From Lachnospiraceae bacterium (GTDB lineage: Bacteria > Bacillota > Clostridia > Lachnospirales > Lachnospiraceae): DNA of 6,455 bases. A program made the translations under genes and the position numbers. The stretch lies in NCBI GenBank assembly GCA_024697505.1, contig JAILFQ010000086.1:1-6455 (forward strand), given 5' to 3'. Of this stretch, positions 1-5,792 are shown piece after piece. The notes under the pieces are model-generated. The model was not told the DNA's origin, did not search any database, and saw only the letters and a program-made list of their open reading frames with translations. Each line of letters begins with the position of its first letter. Position 1 is the stretch's first letter.

Positions 1-1089
1 AAGAAGCAGCCGGTGCTTGTTATAGCATCGGCTGCTATGCTTGTTACATGTTTCTTTGTAAAGCCGGATAAAGAGTACATAGGCTACTTTAACGGCAGAA
101 CTCTTGCAACCCTTTTTTGCACCCTGGCGGTGGTTGCTGCTTTTTCCCATATTCACACATTTGAAATAGTAAGCAGGGCAATAATAATAAAACTGCATTC
201 TCTGCGGAATGTATTTTTTGCCGTTGTTTTTATAACTTTTTTTGGCTCCATGCTCCTTGCAAATGATATGGCGCTTTTAACTTTTTTGCCTTTGGGTTTC
301 TTTGTTTTAAACTCCACCGGCCATAAAAAAGAAATGGCTCTGCTGTTTATAATGCAGAATATTGCTGCAAATCTGGGTGGGATGGTAACACCTTTCGGAA
401 ATCCGCAAAATCTTTACCTTTACGCTTATTACAATATTCCGACGCCGGAATTTGTGCACATAATGCTGCCACCTTTTATTGTTTCCACCCTGCTTATAGT
501 TTTAATCTGCCTTTTTGTAAAAAATGAGCCGTTAAAACTTTTAAGGGAAGAAGACTACGCCTTTAACAGACCAAGAACTTTAGAGTATTCTGCTTTATTT
601 ATCTTCAGTCTTTTAATAGTATTCAGACTTGTACCTTATACATGGGGGACGCTTATTGTGGTGCTGGCTTTGCTTTTTTTGGATAAAAAAGCTTTGCTTG
701 AAGTTAATTATCCTTTGCTTCTTACTTTTTGCGTCTTCTTTGTGTTCAGCGGAAATATGGCAAGGATTCCTGCGGTAAATGCTTTCCTTGGCAGCCTTTT
801 GCCAAAGAACACTTTGCTCTTTGGCCTTCTTTCCTGCCAGGTAATAAGTAATGTTCCAAGTGCGGTTTTGCTGTCTCATTTTACAGACAACTATTCAGCC
901 CTTCTTCCTGCCGTAAATATTGGGGGTCTGGGAACATTAATAGCTTCCCTTGCAAGCCTTATTACATTTACAAATTTTAAAAAGTTTAATCCTGAAAAAA
1001 CGGGTAGCTATGTGGCTCTTTTTACCGCTATCAATTTTGGCTTTTTACTTGTTTTGTATATTTCGGAAAAGATTTGCATAAGTTTGTAA
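1..1089 (+). CDS. SLC13/ArsB/NhaD-type anion permease, 5' end outside the window
   Basis: This is an inner-membrane secondary transporter of the ion transporter superfamily (SLC13, CitMHS, ArsB and NhaD relatives), which typically moves dicarboxylates, sulfate, arsenite or exchanges Na+/H+. The 362 visible residues are almost entirely hydrophobic helices. The first half has NDMALLTF (about residues 88-95), then LGGMVTPFGNPQNLYLY (about 125-141), the substrate-binding re-entrant hairpin signature of the family. The second half has the matching SNVPSAVLL (about 283-291) and a Gly/Ser-rich GGLGTLIASLASLI helix, so both inverted-repeat halves are present. The reading frame is open from base 1 (KKQP before the GTG at 13). 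No Shine-Dalgarno is visible before that GTG, so the true start probably lies upstream and only a short N-terminus is missing. The substrate cannot be read from sequence. The family call is firm and the specificity is unknown. Confidence 0.88.
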   Translation, partial: KKQPVLVIASAAMLVTCFFVKPDKEYIGYFNGRTLATLFCTLAVVAAFSHIHTFEIVSRAIIIKLHSLRNVFFAVVFITFFGSMLLANDMALLTFLPLGFFVLNSTGHKKEMALLFIMQNIAANLGGMVTPFGNPQNLYLYAYYNIPTPEFVHIMLPPFIVSTLLIVLICLFVKNEPLKLLREEDYAFNRPRTLEYSALFIFSLLIVFRLVPYTWGTLIVVLALLFLDKKALLEVNYPLLLTFCVFFVFSGNMARIPAVNAFLGSLLPKNTLLFGLLSCQVISNVPSAVLLSHFTDNYSALLPAVNIGGLGTLIASLASLITFTNFKKFNPEKTGSYVALFTAINFGFLLVLYISEKICISL

Positions 1090-1161
1090 GGAAAAGCGGG
1101 AAAACAGCCGAAATGTATTTTGGGTGAGGGAGCCCGCAAAAGATAAAGGAGAAGTTTTATA

Positions 1162-2085
1162 ATGGCAACAAGCAAAAAAAGATCATCATCTGTTAAAAGA
1201 AAAGTAAATAAATTTAAGAAGAGCCCGCTTTACCTGGCGCTGGTTTTAATACTTGGATTTGGCATATATTTTGTTCAGCAAAATTACGATCCCGGAGAGT
1301 TTGTAAACGGTGGCTCTGCATCGGAACAGGGAACGGACTATGCTTCCGGGAATGTAACGGAAAATGATCCGGAAAAGTCTTCGGAAAAGTCTTCGGAAGG
1401 GTCTGTAACAGGTTTTATAGGAGACACAGGCCTTCCTTCGGAAATAGAAAAGGCACCTGTAAGTCTTTCGGATATACCTGCTTATTCCGGCGCTTCATAC
1501 GCCGTTTTAAATAATGATGTTCCGTATTTTGAGAACAAGACATATACAACATCATTTGAGTTTTACGGTGAGCTTGACGAGCTTAAAAGATGTACAACCT
1601 GCTATGTAAATGTAGGCAAAGACGTTATGCCTACGGAGGAGCGAGGAGATATCGGCTCTGTAAAACCCACCGGCTGGCATACGGTTAAGTACGACTGCGT
1701 AGACGGTAAATATCTTTACAACCGCTGCCATCTTATAGGCTACCAGCTTACTGCGGAAAATGCCAATAAACAGAATCTTATAACAGGTACAAGATACCTT
1801 AATATAGTTGGAATGCTGTATTTTGAAAATGAAGTTGCAAACTATGTTAAGGAAACCGGAAACCATGTACTGTACAGAGTAACTCCTTATTTTGAAGGGG
1901 AAGACCTTGTAGCTAAGGGGGTTTTAATGGAGGCCTGGTCTGTTGAAGATAATGGAAAAGGGGTATGTTTCTGCGCTTTTGCATATAATGTGCAGCCGGG
2001 CGTTGTAATAGACTACGCAACAGGGGAAAGCCGTCTTGCTACAGAAGAAGATATTGCTGCAGGGCTTGCAATAGCAGCAGAGTAA
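1162..2085 (+). CDS. membrane-anchored DNA/RNA non-specific endonuclease (NucA/EndA family)
   Basis: This is a predicted extracytoplasmic beta-beta-alpha-metal nuclease that would cut DNA and RNA without sequence specificity. The 307-residue protein starts with a Lys/Arg-rich cytoplasmic stretch (5-20) and one uncleaved-looking helix (about 23-38). A low-complexity Ser/Glu/Gly linker follows (about 43-95, with a short EKSS duplication), then the nuclease domain (about 105-290). The active-site block is YNRCHLIGYQL (186-196). It corresponds to the DRGH motif of the family, with His190 as likely general base. It is followed by NLITGTRYLN (205-214), which should supply the metal-binding Asn. Asp-to-Asn and Gly-to-Cys changes in the DRGH position are usual for this Firmicutes subgroup, so I do not read them as inactivation. 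The ATG at 1162 has AAGGAG (1146-1151) upstream. In Gram-positive relatives such enzymes serve DNA uptake, nutrient scavenging or trap degradation. No competence gene is visible here, so the role is open. Confidence 0.9.
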   Translation: MATSKKRSSSVKRKVNKFKKSPLYLALVLILGFGIYFVQQNYDPGEFVNGGSASEQGTDYASGNVTENDPEKSSEKSSEGSVTGFIGDTGLPSEIEKAPVSLSDIPAYSGASYAVLNNDVPYFENKTYTTSFEFYGELDELKRCTTCYVNVGKDVMPTEERGDIGSVKPTGWHTVKYDCVDGKYLYNRCHLIGYQLTAENANKQNLITGTRYLNIVGMLYFENEVANYVKETGNHVLYRVTPYFEGEDLVAKGVLMEAWSVEDNGKGVCFCAFAYNVQPGVVIDYATGESRLATEEDIAAGLAIAAE

Positions 2086-2131
2086 AAGATTGCAGAACCG
2101 GTTACGGCCGGATTTGTTTTGGGAGGAAAAA

Positions 2132-2872
2132 ATGCTTATAAAGACTTATGGTTACATTACAGCTGCAATTCTTACAGGTTTTTTCGTCTTTTTGTTTGTG
2201 TACTCAATAATAAATAAAAAGCCTGCCATCCGCGGTAAAATTGTGCTTTTTACTTTACTTACCGGTTTGTGGCTTATTATAGACCTGATCATGCTTGGAA
2301 ATCTGAATTTGGATATAGGCATGGAACTGCTTATATATTATTTCTTTTCCGCTATTGCAGGCTTTTTGGGCCTTATATCTGTTTTCATAAATATTTTTAA
2401 GAACCGGAAGGCAGCACAGGAGGAAAAGAACAGGAAAGTTAAGCCCGCCATATGGCAGATAGTGCTTCTTGTCCTTGTTTTTATTGTGCCGGAGGCTTTT
2501 TTGTTTGGACGTATTGTAAGAGATAAGGCGGTACTTGCAAAAAGCGACCTGGTGGTTTTACTTCATTCCTCCGGTAACGGCTGGATAGGAGACCGAAACA
2601 GCTTTGGCTTTGCTGTAAAGGGAGATTCCTGCAAAAGCTTTGACTACTACGTAAATTACGGAATGGAAGATATTCTGGGTGAATCTGCGGAAAAAATAAC
2701 CTGCAGGTATAATTCTTTTGAAAATGAAGTCTATAAGGTTTTTGCGGACACATCTTCCGTAAGCATTTACTATAAGGATGAGTTGATATACAAGTACGAA
2801 GCACGTAACCACAGTCCTTTTCTCGGAGACTACTTTAATATAAGCCTGGATAAGTGCTTTATAAGGAAATAA
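2132..2872 (+). CDS. hypothetical membrane protein, four helices plus exported C-terminal domain
   Basis: I do not recognise this family. The 246-residue product has four probable membrane helices (about 7-27, 35-56, 62-89 and 106-126). A basic, Glu/Lys-rich loop (about 90-105) separates helices 3 and 4. A soluble domain of about 120 residues follows, containing Cys167, Cys191 and Cys242 and the aromatic patches FDYYVNYG and VSIYYKDELIYKYE. With the basic loops inside, an even helix count would put both termini in the cytoplasm, but the small C-terminal domain could be outside if helix 1 acts as a signal anchor. I chose the ATG at 2132 because GGGAGG (2121-2126) sits 5 nt upstream. An in-frame TTG at 2090 lacks such a site and adds 14 polar residues. 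It begins 46 nt after the nuclease gene, so co-transcription is likely, and a terminator follows it. Confidence 0.75.
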   Translation: MLIKTYGYITAAILTGFFVFLFVYSIINKKPAIRGKIVLFTLLTGLWLIIDLIMLGNLNLDIGMELLIYYFFSAIAGFLGLISVFINIFKNRKAAQEEKNRKVKPAIWQIVLLVLVFIVPEAFLFGRIVRDKAVLAKSDLVVLLHSSGNGWIGDRNSFGFAVKGDSCKSFDYYVNYGMEDILGESAEKITCRYNSFENEVYKVFADTSSVSIYYKDELIYKYEARNHSPFLGDYFNISLDKCFIRK

Positions 2873-2945
2873 AACAATCGGATATTCAGATTGCGGGAAA
2901 ATATGATTATTGGATATTCTGGTTACAAGAAAATAAGCGACAGAT

Positions 2946-2975
2946 AAAAGATTGCCCGGGAGGGCAATCTTTTTT
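2946..2975 (+). terminator. intrinsic terminator after the permease-nuclease-membrane protein run
   Basis: A perfect 12-bp stem (2946-2957 with 2962-2973, core AGATTGCCC/GGGCAATCT) closes a 4-nt GGGA loop and runs into six T residues. It ends the upstream transcript and isolates the antitoxin-like gene that follows. The 73 nt between the preceding stop codon and this hairpin hold only two copies of GGATATTC (2880-2887 and 2912-2919) of no evident role. Confidence 0.9.
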
Positions 2976-2986
2976 GTATTGCGATA

Positions 2987-3013
2987 TTGATTTTTGTGCT
3001 TTAACGGTATAAT
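2987..3013 (+). promoter_or_regulatory. predicted promoter of the AbiEi-like gene
   Basis: A consensus -10 box TATAAT lies at 3008-3013, just after the terminator. The best -35 match is TTGATT at 2987-2992, giving a short 15-nt spacer. TATTGA at 2985-2990 would give 17 nt. Transcription would start near 3020, leaving a leader of about 50 nt before the ATG at 3072. The poor -35 fit suggests a weak promoter. Confidence 0.65.
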
Positions 3014-3023
3014 ATTAAAGCAC
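2996..3023 (+). promoter_or_regulatory. inverted-repeat operator bracketing the -10 box
   Basis: GTGCTTTAA at 2996-3004 is repeated exactly, inverted, as TTAAAGCAC at 3015-3023. The 10-nt spacer contains the -10 box. After one mismatch, three more T/A pairs extend each arm. Half-site centres are 19 bp apart, about two helical turns, which suits two protein protomers on one DNA face. Type IV AbiEi antitoxins are known to repress their own promoter by binding inverted repeats, so autoregulation by the gene just downstream is the natural inference. The RNA hairpin alternative is unlikely, because the expected start site falls inside the right arm. Confidence 0.6.
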
Positions 3024-3071
3024 GAAACAAAAAGAGGCAGAAATATCTTTATAAGTGAAAAGGGGCAGAAG

Positions 3072-3689
3072 ATGGAACCTGATAATGAATTTTTGTGCAA
3101 ATACATTAGGGAGAAAGGCGGAGTGATAACGCCGGGAGAACTAAAAGAACTAAAAGAACCGGAAGAAAACAGACTTCAAAGACTTTCTCTTTACATGCTT
3201 AAACTTAGCGGAACGCTTAATAAGGATACACACGGCAATTATTATTTACATGGTGAAAAGCCGGATCAATACAGACTTATTCAAAAAAGGTCCGACAAAC
3301 TCATCTTTTCATACGAAACCGGTGCGTATCTTTTGGGGCTTATAAACGAAGAGCCTCCGCTTATAAATATAACGGTGCCTCAGGGGAAAAACATATCAGG
3401 CATCAGGAAGGATTATGATAATGCGGTTTTTCATTATTGTAAAAAGGATTTATGGGATTGCGGAATAATAAGTACGGATTCTCCAAAAGGGTACAAAATA
3501 CGTGTGTATAACCCGGAGCGCTGTGTTTGTGAAATTATAAAAAACAAAGACAAAACAGACAAATCTTTATATAACAAAATAATCAAGGCATATTTTGGTA
3601 AAATGCTTGATCCGGAAAAAATACTTGAGTATTCAAAAGTTTTTAATGTTGAGACATCTGTTAGGGATTATCTGGAATTATTGCAGTAA
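3072..3689 (+). CDS. AbiEi-family (type IV) antitoxin / transcriptional regulator, no toxin partner adjacent
   Basis: The 205-residue protein fits the AbiEi antitoxin family along its full length. It has an N-terminal winged-helix domain (about 6-60: IREKGGVITPGELKEL, then LYMLKLSGTLNKDTHGNYYL). The linker PDQYRLIQKR is followed by the characteristic IFSYETGAYLLGL (78-90), then the ITVPQG strand (100-105), VYNPERCVCEII (145-156) and a helical C-terminus ending VRDYLELL. In known systems AbiEi represses its own operon through the winged helix. Its C-terminal domain counters AbiEii, a nucleotidyltransferase toxin, giving abortive phage infection or plasmid stabilisation. Here no AbiEii gene follows. 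The next 120 nt are non-coding and lead to a transporter. The ATG at 3072 has AGGGG (3061-3065) 6 nt upstream. An in-frame TTG at 2994 overlaps the promoter and is rejected. It could be a solitary regulator, a remnant of a lost pair, or an antitoxin acting on a toxin elsewhere. Confidence 0.85.
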   Translation: MEPDNEFLCKYIREKGGVITPGELKELKEPEENRLQRLSLYMLKLSGTLNKDTHGNYYLHGEKPDQYRLIQKRSDKLIFSYETGAYLLGLINEEPPLINITVPQGKNISGIRKDYDNAVFHYCKKDLWDCGIISTDSPKGYKIRVYNPERCVCEIIKNKDKTDKSLYNKIIKAYFGKMLDPEKILEYSKVFNVETSVRDYLELLQ

Positions 3690-3723
3690 AGAAGTGTTTT
3701 TAGCTTTTGCGGATAGTTGATAA

Positions 3724-3793
3724 TTAAGCGCCGAACACCCGTGACGTTAGTTGTGTAAGGCTTAACAAAGAGTACCGGCCGTCAAAACCGGTA
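3724..3793 (+). promoter_or_regulatory. structured leader with kissing hairpins, candidate guanidine-IV (mepA-motif) riboswitch
   Basis: Two hairpins lie between the antitoxin stop and the transporter start. The first pairs TTAAGC (3724-3729) with GCTTAA (3760-3765). It has an asymmetric internal loop (GCCGA opposite AAG), then ACAC/GTGT (3735-3738 with 3753-3756) closing a 14-nt loop. The second pairs TACCGG (3773-3778) with CCGGTA (3788-3793). Loop bases TGACG (3742-3746) and CGTCA (3780-3784) are exactly complementary, giving a possible 5-bp kissing interaction. A two-stem, loop-kissing fold before a drug/metabolite exporter matches what I recall of the clostridial guanidine-IV class, but I cannot check the consensus. 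No U-tract follows the second stem. The ribosome binding site AGGGGG (3800-3805) lies 6 nt beyond it, so any control would more likely act on translation. I am fairly sure it is structured RNA and unsure of the class. Confidence 0.5.
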
Positions 3794-3810
3794 TGGAATA
3801 GGGGGCAGTT

Positions 3811-4857
3811 TTGAAAAAGAAAAGAGCAATTTTATATGCTTTGCTGGCAGCGGTATTTTATGCTATTAATGTACCTGTTTCCAAAATGCTTTTAAAAGAA
3901 GTGGGAACGGTTACAATGGCGGCACTTTTATATCTCGGTGCGGGAATCGGAATAGGTATAGTATCATTTTTTAATAAAAAGGACAGGGCAGAATATGAAA
4001 GATTAAGCAGAAAGGACCTTCCATATGTTATCGGAATGATAGTTTTAGACATTGCGGCCCCTATTTTTTTAATGCTGGGAATAAATCTCGGGTCTTCTTC
4101 CGGCGCATCATTACTTGGGAACTTTGAGATAGTTGCAACAACTGTAATTGCCTTATTTGTGTTTAAAGAAGCAGTTTCCAAAAGGCTGTGGGCGGGAATT
4201 GCTCTTATAACTCTTTCCGGAATTCTGCTTTCTATAGATATTACGGGAATTACAAGCGGATTTGCTTTTTCCTATGGCTCGCTTTTCGTCATACTTGCTA
4301 CGGTGTGCTGGGGATTTGAAAACAACTGCACAAGAAACATTTCTTCAAAAAGCACTTATGAAATTGTGGTTTTGAAGGGCGTTTTTTCAGGCCTCGGAGC
4401 TCTTATTATAGCTTTGATCAAAAGGGAGGAAGTTCCCGGTACCATATATATTGCGGCAGCTTTGCTTTTGGGTTTTGTTGCGTACGGGCTTAGCATTTTC
4501 TTTTATGTAAGAGCTCAAAATACCCTGGGAGCCGCAAAAACCAGCGCTTACTATGCGGTCGCACCTTTTATAGGCGCATTCCTTTCATTTTTACTTTTAA
4601 AAGAAGAGCTATCTTCAACTTATATTCTCGCTCTTGTGGTTATGGCTCTTGGCTCGGCCCTTGTTGTAAGAGATACTCTTATAAGACACCATATGCATGA
4701 ACACACCCATACCTTTACCCACGTTCATAACGGAGTAAAACATACGCATACCATTACCCACACTCACGAACACGATCATTATGTTACAGAGAACAAACAT
4801 GGACACCACCACAGCACCGAGGAACTGGAACAGGCATTAAAAGAACAGGAACACTAA
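3811..4857 (+). CDS. EamA-family DMT transporter with histidine-rich C-terminal tail
   Basis: This is a ten-helix inner-membrane transporter of the drug/metabolite superfamily with two EamA repeats (about residues 5-143 and 153-287). Family marks include FYAINVPVSKMLL (16-28), LGSSSGASLLGNFEIVAT (93-110), FKEAVSKRLWAGI (118-130), the second-repeat WGFENNCTRNIS (167-178) and YYAVAPFIGAFLSFLLLKEEL (247-267). A tail not needed for the fold follows (about 288-348). It carries 18 His residues in HTH, HEH and HHH clusters and ends in an acidic helix. Such tails suggest binding of Zn, Ni or Co, either as substrate, as sensor, or incidentally. The TTG start at 3811 is supported by AGGGGG (3800-3805) 5 nt upstream and by the usual family N-terminus MKKKRAILYALLAA. 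The gene follows the structured leader, so expression is probably ligand-controlled. The substrate is unknown. The leader hints at a guanidine-like compound and the tail at a metal. No terminator follows the stop. The repeat island begins at once. Confidence 0.87.
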   Translation: MKKKRAILYALLAAVFYAINVPVSKMLLKEVGTVTMAALLYLGAGIGIGIVSFFNKKDRAEYERLSRKDLPYVIGMIVLDIAAPIFLMLGINLGSSSGASLLGNFEIVATTVIALFVFKEAVSKRLWAGIALITLSGILLSIDITGITSGFAFSYGSLFVILATVCWGFENNCTRNISSKSTYEIVVLKGVFSGLGALIIALIKREEVPGTIYIAAALLLGFVAYGLSIFFYVRAQNTLGAAKTSAYYAVAPFIGAFLSFLLLKEELSSTYILALVVMALGSALVVRDTLIRHHMHEHTHTFTHVHNGVKHTHTITHTHEHDHYVTENKHGHHHSTEELEQALKEQEH

Positions 4858-4861
4858 AAAC

Positions 4862-4879
4862 GGGCGAGCTTGCCGTCGC
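4862..4879 (+). repeat. left copy of 18-bp inverted repeat enclosing the island
   Basis: GGGCGAGCTTGCCGTCGC begins five bases after the transporter stop codon. It is an exact reverse complement of 6434-6451, near the window end. The pair brackets nearly the whole repeat island, as terminal inverted repeats would. The copy near 6450 merges into another module, so this may simply be two scattered repeat copies. Confidence 0.8.
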
Positions 4880-4888
4880 AGAAAGCAC

Positions 4889-4912
4889 GGAAGCGAAGGG
4901 GGTGAAATTCGA
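4889..4912 (-). repeat. module M1, copy 1
   Basis: The reverse complement of this stretch matches 5245-5268 with a few differences. Both share TCGAA, then CACCCC, then TTCGCTTCC. It is the first of three copies of the module in the island. Confidence 0.65.
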
Positions 4913-4935
4913 TTCGCTCCTTAACCCGTTCGACA

Positions 4936-5070
4936 GGGTAAGCTAAGGCTAGGAGCCCGGGCACTGGATTGCACCGTCGCTCCGATTCGGCATCCATGCC
5001 TCAACGTTCGCTAGAATCGCATCCTTGCGATTCTCCGGTGCAGTGCCCTATTCCTAACCTAAGCTTACCC
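4936..5070 (+). repeat. large imperfect hairpin formed by two copies of module M2
   Basis: The arm at 4936-4976 pairs with 5036-5070: GGGTAAGCT with AGCTTACCC, TAGG with CCTA, GGGCACTG with CAGTGCCC, and CACCG with CGGTG. A few bulges interrupt the pairing, the main one GATT. The enclosed segment contains the smaller perfect hairpin at 5013-5034. On either strand this would fold into a long branched structure if transcribed, for example by read-through from the transporter. Confidence 0.7.
5013..5034 (+). repeat. 9-bp perfect hairpin
   Basis: AGAATCGCA pairs with TGCGATTCT around a TCCT loop. It overlaps the outer end of the long 58-bp inverted repeat. No T-run follows, so it is not a terminator. 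Confidence 0.75.
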
Positions 5071-5085
5071 AAAGTCTCACTGTCA
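5028..5085 (-). repeat. left arm of perfect 58-bp inverted repeat
   Basis: Every base of 5028-5085 is complementary, in reverse, to 6187-6244, with mismatches beginning directly at both ends. Perfect identity over 58 bp at 1.1 kb separation implies recent duplication, gene conversion or selection. It contains module M2 (5036-5070). Confidence 0.93.
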
Positions 5086-5090
5086 ATGAT

Positions 5091-5126
5091 ATTCGCAATC
5101 CGCTTCGCTACTTGCTCATAACGCAG
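5091..5126 (+). repeat. direct repeat, copy 1
   Basis: This stretch (ATTCGCAATCCGCTTCGCT followed by CTTGCTCAT and AACGCAG) recurs at 5340-5376 with one substitution and one added G, about 250 bp downstream. Confidence 0.85.
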
Positions 5127-5138
5127 TGCACTTCGTGC

Positions 5139-5170
5139 TTTGTCAGTAGGGGCTTGCCCCTACTGACAAA
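5139..5170. repeat. 15-bp perfect palindromic hairpin
   Basis: TTTGTCAGTAGGGGC pairs fully with GCCCCTACTGACAAA across two T residues. It is GC-rich and very stable, but no T-run follows on either strand, so it is not a standard terminator. A smaller GCAC-TTC-GTGC stem (5128-5138) lies directly before it. The style is that of REP-like palindromes. Confidence 0.85.
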
Positions 5171-5239
5171 AGAAATCCCTTATAACCACGCATATGCCTT
5201 CACTGCCTGAGTGGGGATTTCTTTTACTGCGTTAAATAC

Positions 5240-5268
5240 GCTCATCGAAATGTCACCCCTTCGCTTCC
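5240..5268 (+). repeat. module M1, copy 2
   Basis: Bases 5240-5259 (GCTCATCGAAATGTCACCCC) match the reverse complement of 6163-6182 with one difference. Bases 5245-5268 also match the reverse complement of 4889-4912. It is thus the shared copy linking the two inverted ones. Confidence 0.8.
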
Positions 5269-5286
5269 TGAGAGTGGAGAGCCCAA

Positions 5287-5316
5287 CTCGCCCATTTTTT
5301 CCACTTAGTCTCCACC
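5287..5316 (+). repeat. module M3, copy 1
   Basis: CTCGCCCATTTTTTCCAC and the following AGTC..CCACC match the reverse complement of 6300-6329 with one substitution and one indel. A further copy begins at 6445 and is cut by the window end. Confidence 0.8.
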
Positions 5317-5339
5317 TGCCGAAAACGTCCAGTTACCCC

Positions 5340-5376
5340 ATTCGCAATCCGCTTCGCTCCTTGCTCATGAACGCAG
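5340..5376 (+). repeat. direct repeat, copy 2
   Basis: This is the second copy of the element at 5091-5126. It runs straight into the tandem array: its last GCAG starts the first GCAGGCCGAC of that array. Confidence 0.85.
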
Positions 5377-5679
5377 GCCGACTTGCTTTCCTGTTCCGGG
5401 GCTTCTTTCTATCCTGTCGGCTTTTTTGAGAAAGATGTTCGGCTTAAGCCGTATGATTTACGGCCGCAGGCCGACTTGCTTTCTCCTGTCGGCTTTTTTG
5501 AGAAAAATGTTCGGCTTAAGCCGTATTCTTTACGGCCGCAGGCCGACTTGCTAACTTCTGTCGGCTTTTTTGAAGAAAGTGTTCGGCTTAAGCCGTCTCT
5601 TTTACGGCCGAAGGCCGACTTACTAACTCGATTCGGCTTTTTTTGAGAAAAAGCTTCCTTTAAGCCGTAATTTTTGGCC
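5373..5679 (+). repeat. 72-bp tandem array with terminator-like hairpins
   Basis: Units at 5415-5486, 5487-5558 and 5559-5630 are each exactly 72 bp. A degenerate fourth lies at 5631-5679 and a leading part-unit at 5373-5414 carries about 21 extra bases. Each unit has the palindrome CGGCTTAAGCCG, a GCCGTA/TACGGC stem whose 5-nt loop changes between units, and a GGCC-GCA/GAA-GGCC stem. The join between units forms GCCGAC, a 12-nt loop, GTCGGC and six or seven T (5470-5499, 5542-5571, 5614-5644). That is the shape of an intrinsic terminator repeated in series. The period equals 24 codons, so one frame (5383-5646) stays open with a 24-residue repeat (GFFEK.VRLKPY.LRPQADLL). It has no ribosome binding site, and I do not call it a gene. 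Confidence 0.88.
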
Positions 5680-5691
5680 TTTTTTGAAATT

Positions 5692-5792
5692 GTTCATCTT
5701 TTTTTCTTGTTTTTCCCGCTTCAAGCCGTACGATTTGGAAATGATTTCCAATAATACGGCTTATTCTTTTTTTAAAGTCAAAAAAGATGAAC
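5692..5792. repeat. concentric palindrome where the AAGCCGTA motif reverses orientation
   Basis: Three nested stems share a centre near 5742. The outer is GTTCATCTTTTTT/AAAAAAGATGAAC (5692-5704 with 5780-5792). The middle is AAGCCGTA/TACGGCTT (5723-5730 with 5755-5762). The inner is TTGGAAA/TTTCCAA (5735-5741 with 5745-5751). Left of this point AAGCCGTA runs forward (5446, 5518, 5662, 5723). Right of it TACGGCTT appears (5755, 5826, 5887). It is the hinge of the island's large imperfect palindrome. Confidence 0.8.

Noticed and set aside
13..1089. GTG at 13 as the real start of the permease
   Set aside because: The frame is open to base 1 and no ribosome binding site precedes the GTG. Family members have a longer N-terminus, so the gene is treated as cut by the window.
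1096..1137. Terminator or regulatory stem between permease and nuclease (GCGGG/CCCGC)
   Set aside because: Only 5 bp close a loop of over 30 nt and no T-run follows.
2558..3106. Minus-strand open frame of 182 codons
   Set aside because: It is antisense to the membrane protein gene, crosses the terminator and the AbiEi promoter, and matches no recognisable protein pattern.
5139..5170. Intrinsic terminator
   Set aside because: The stem is strong, but neither strand has a T-run after it.
5211..5429. 72-codon open frame across modules M1 and M3
   Set aside because: It is composed of repeat modules found inverted elsewhere, has no ribosome binding site, and shows low-complexity Pro/Arg/Phe composition unlike a gene.
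5373..5679. CRISPR array
   Set aside because: Units are contiguous 72-bp tandem repeats with no unique spacers between short conserved repeats, and no cas gene is present.
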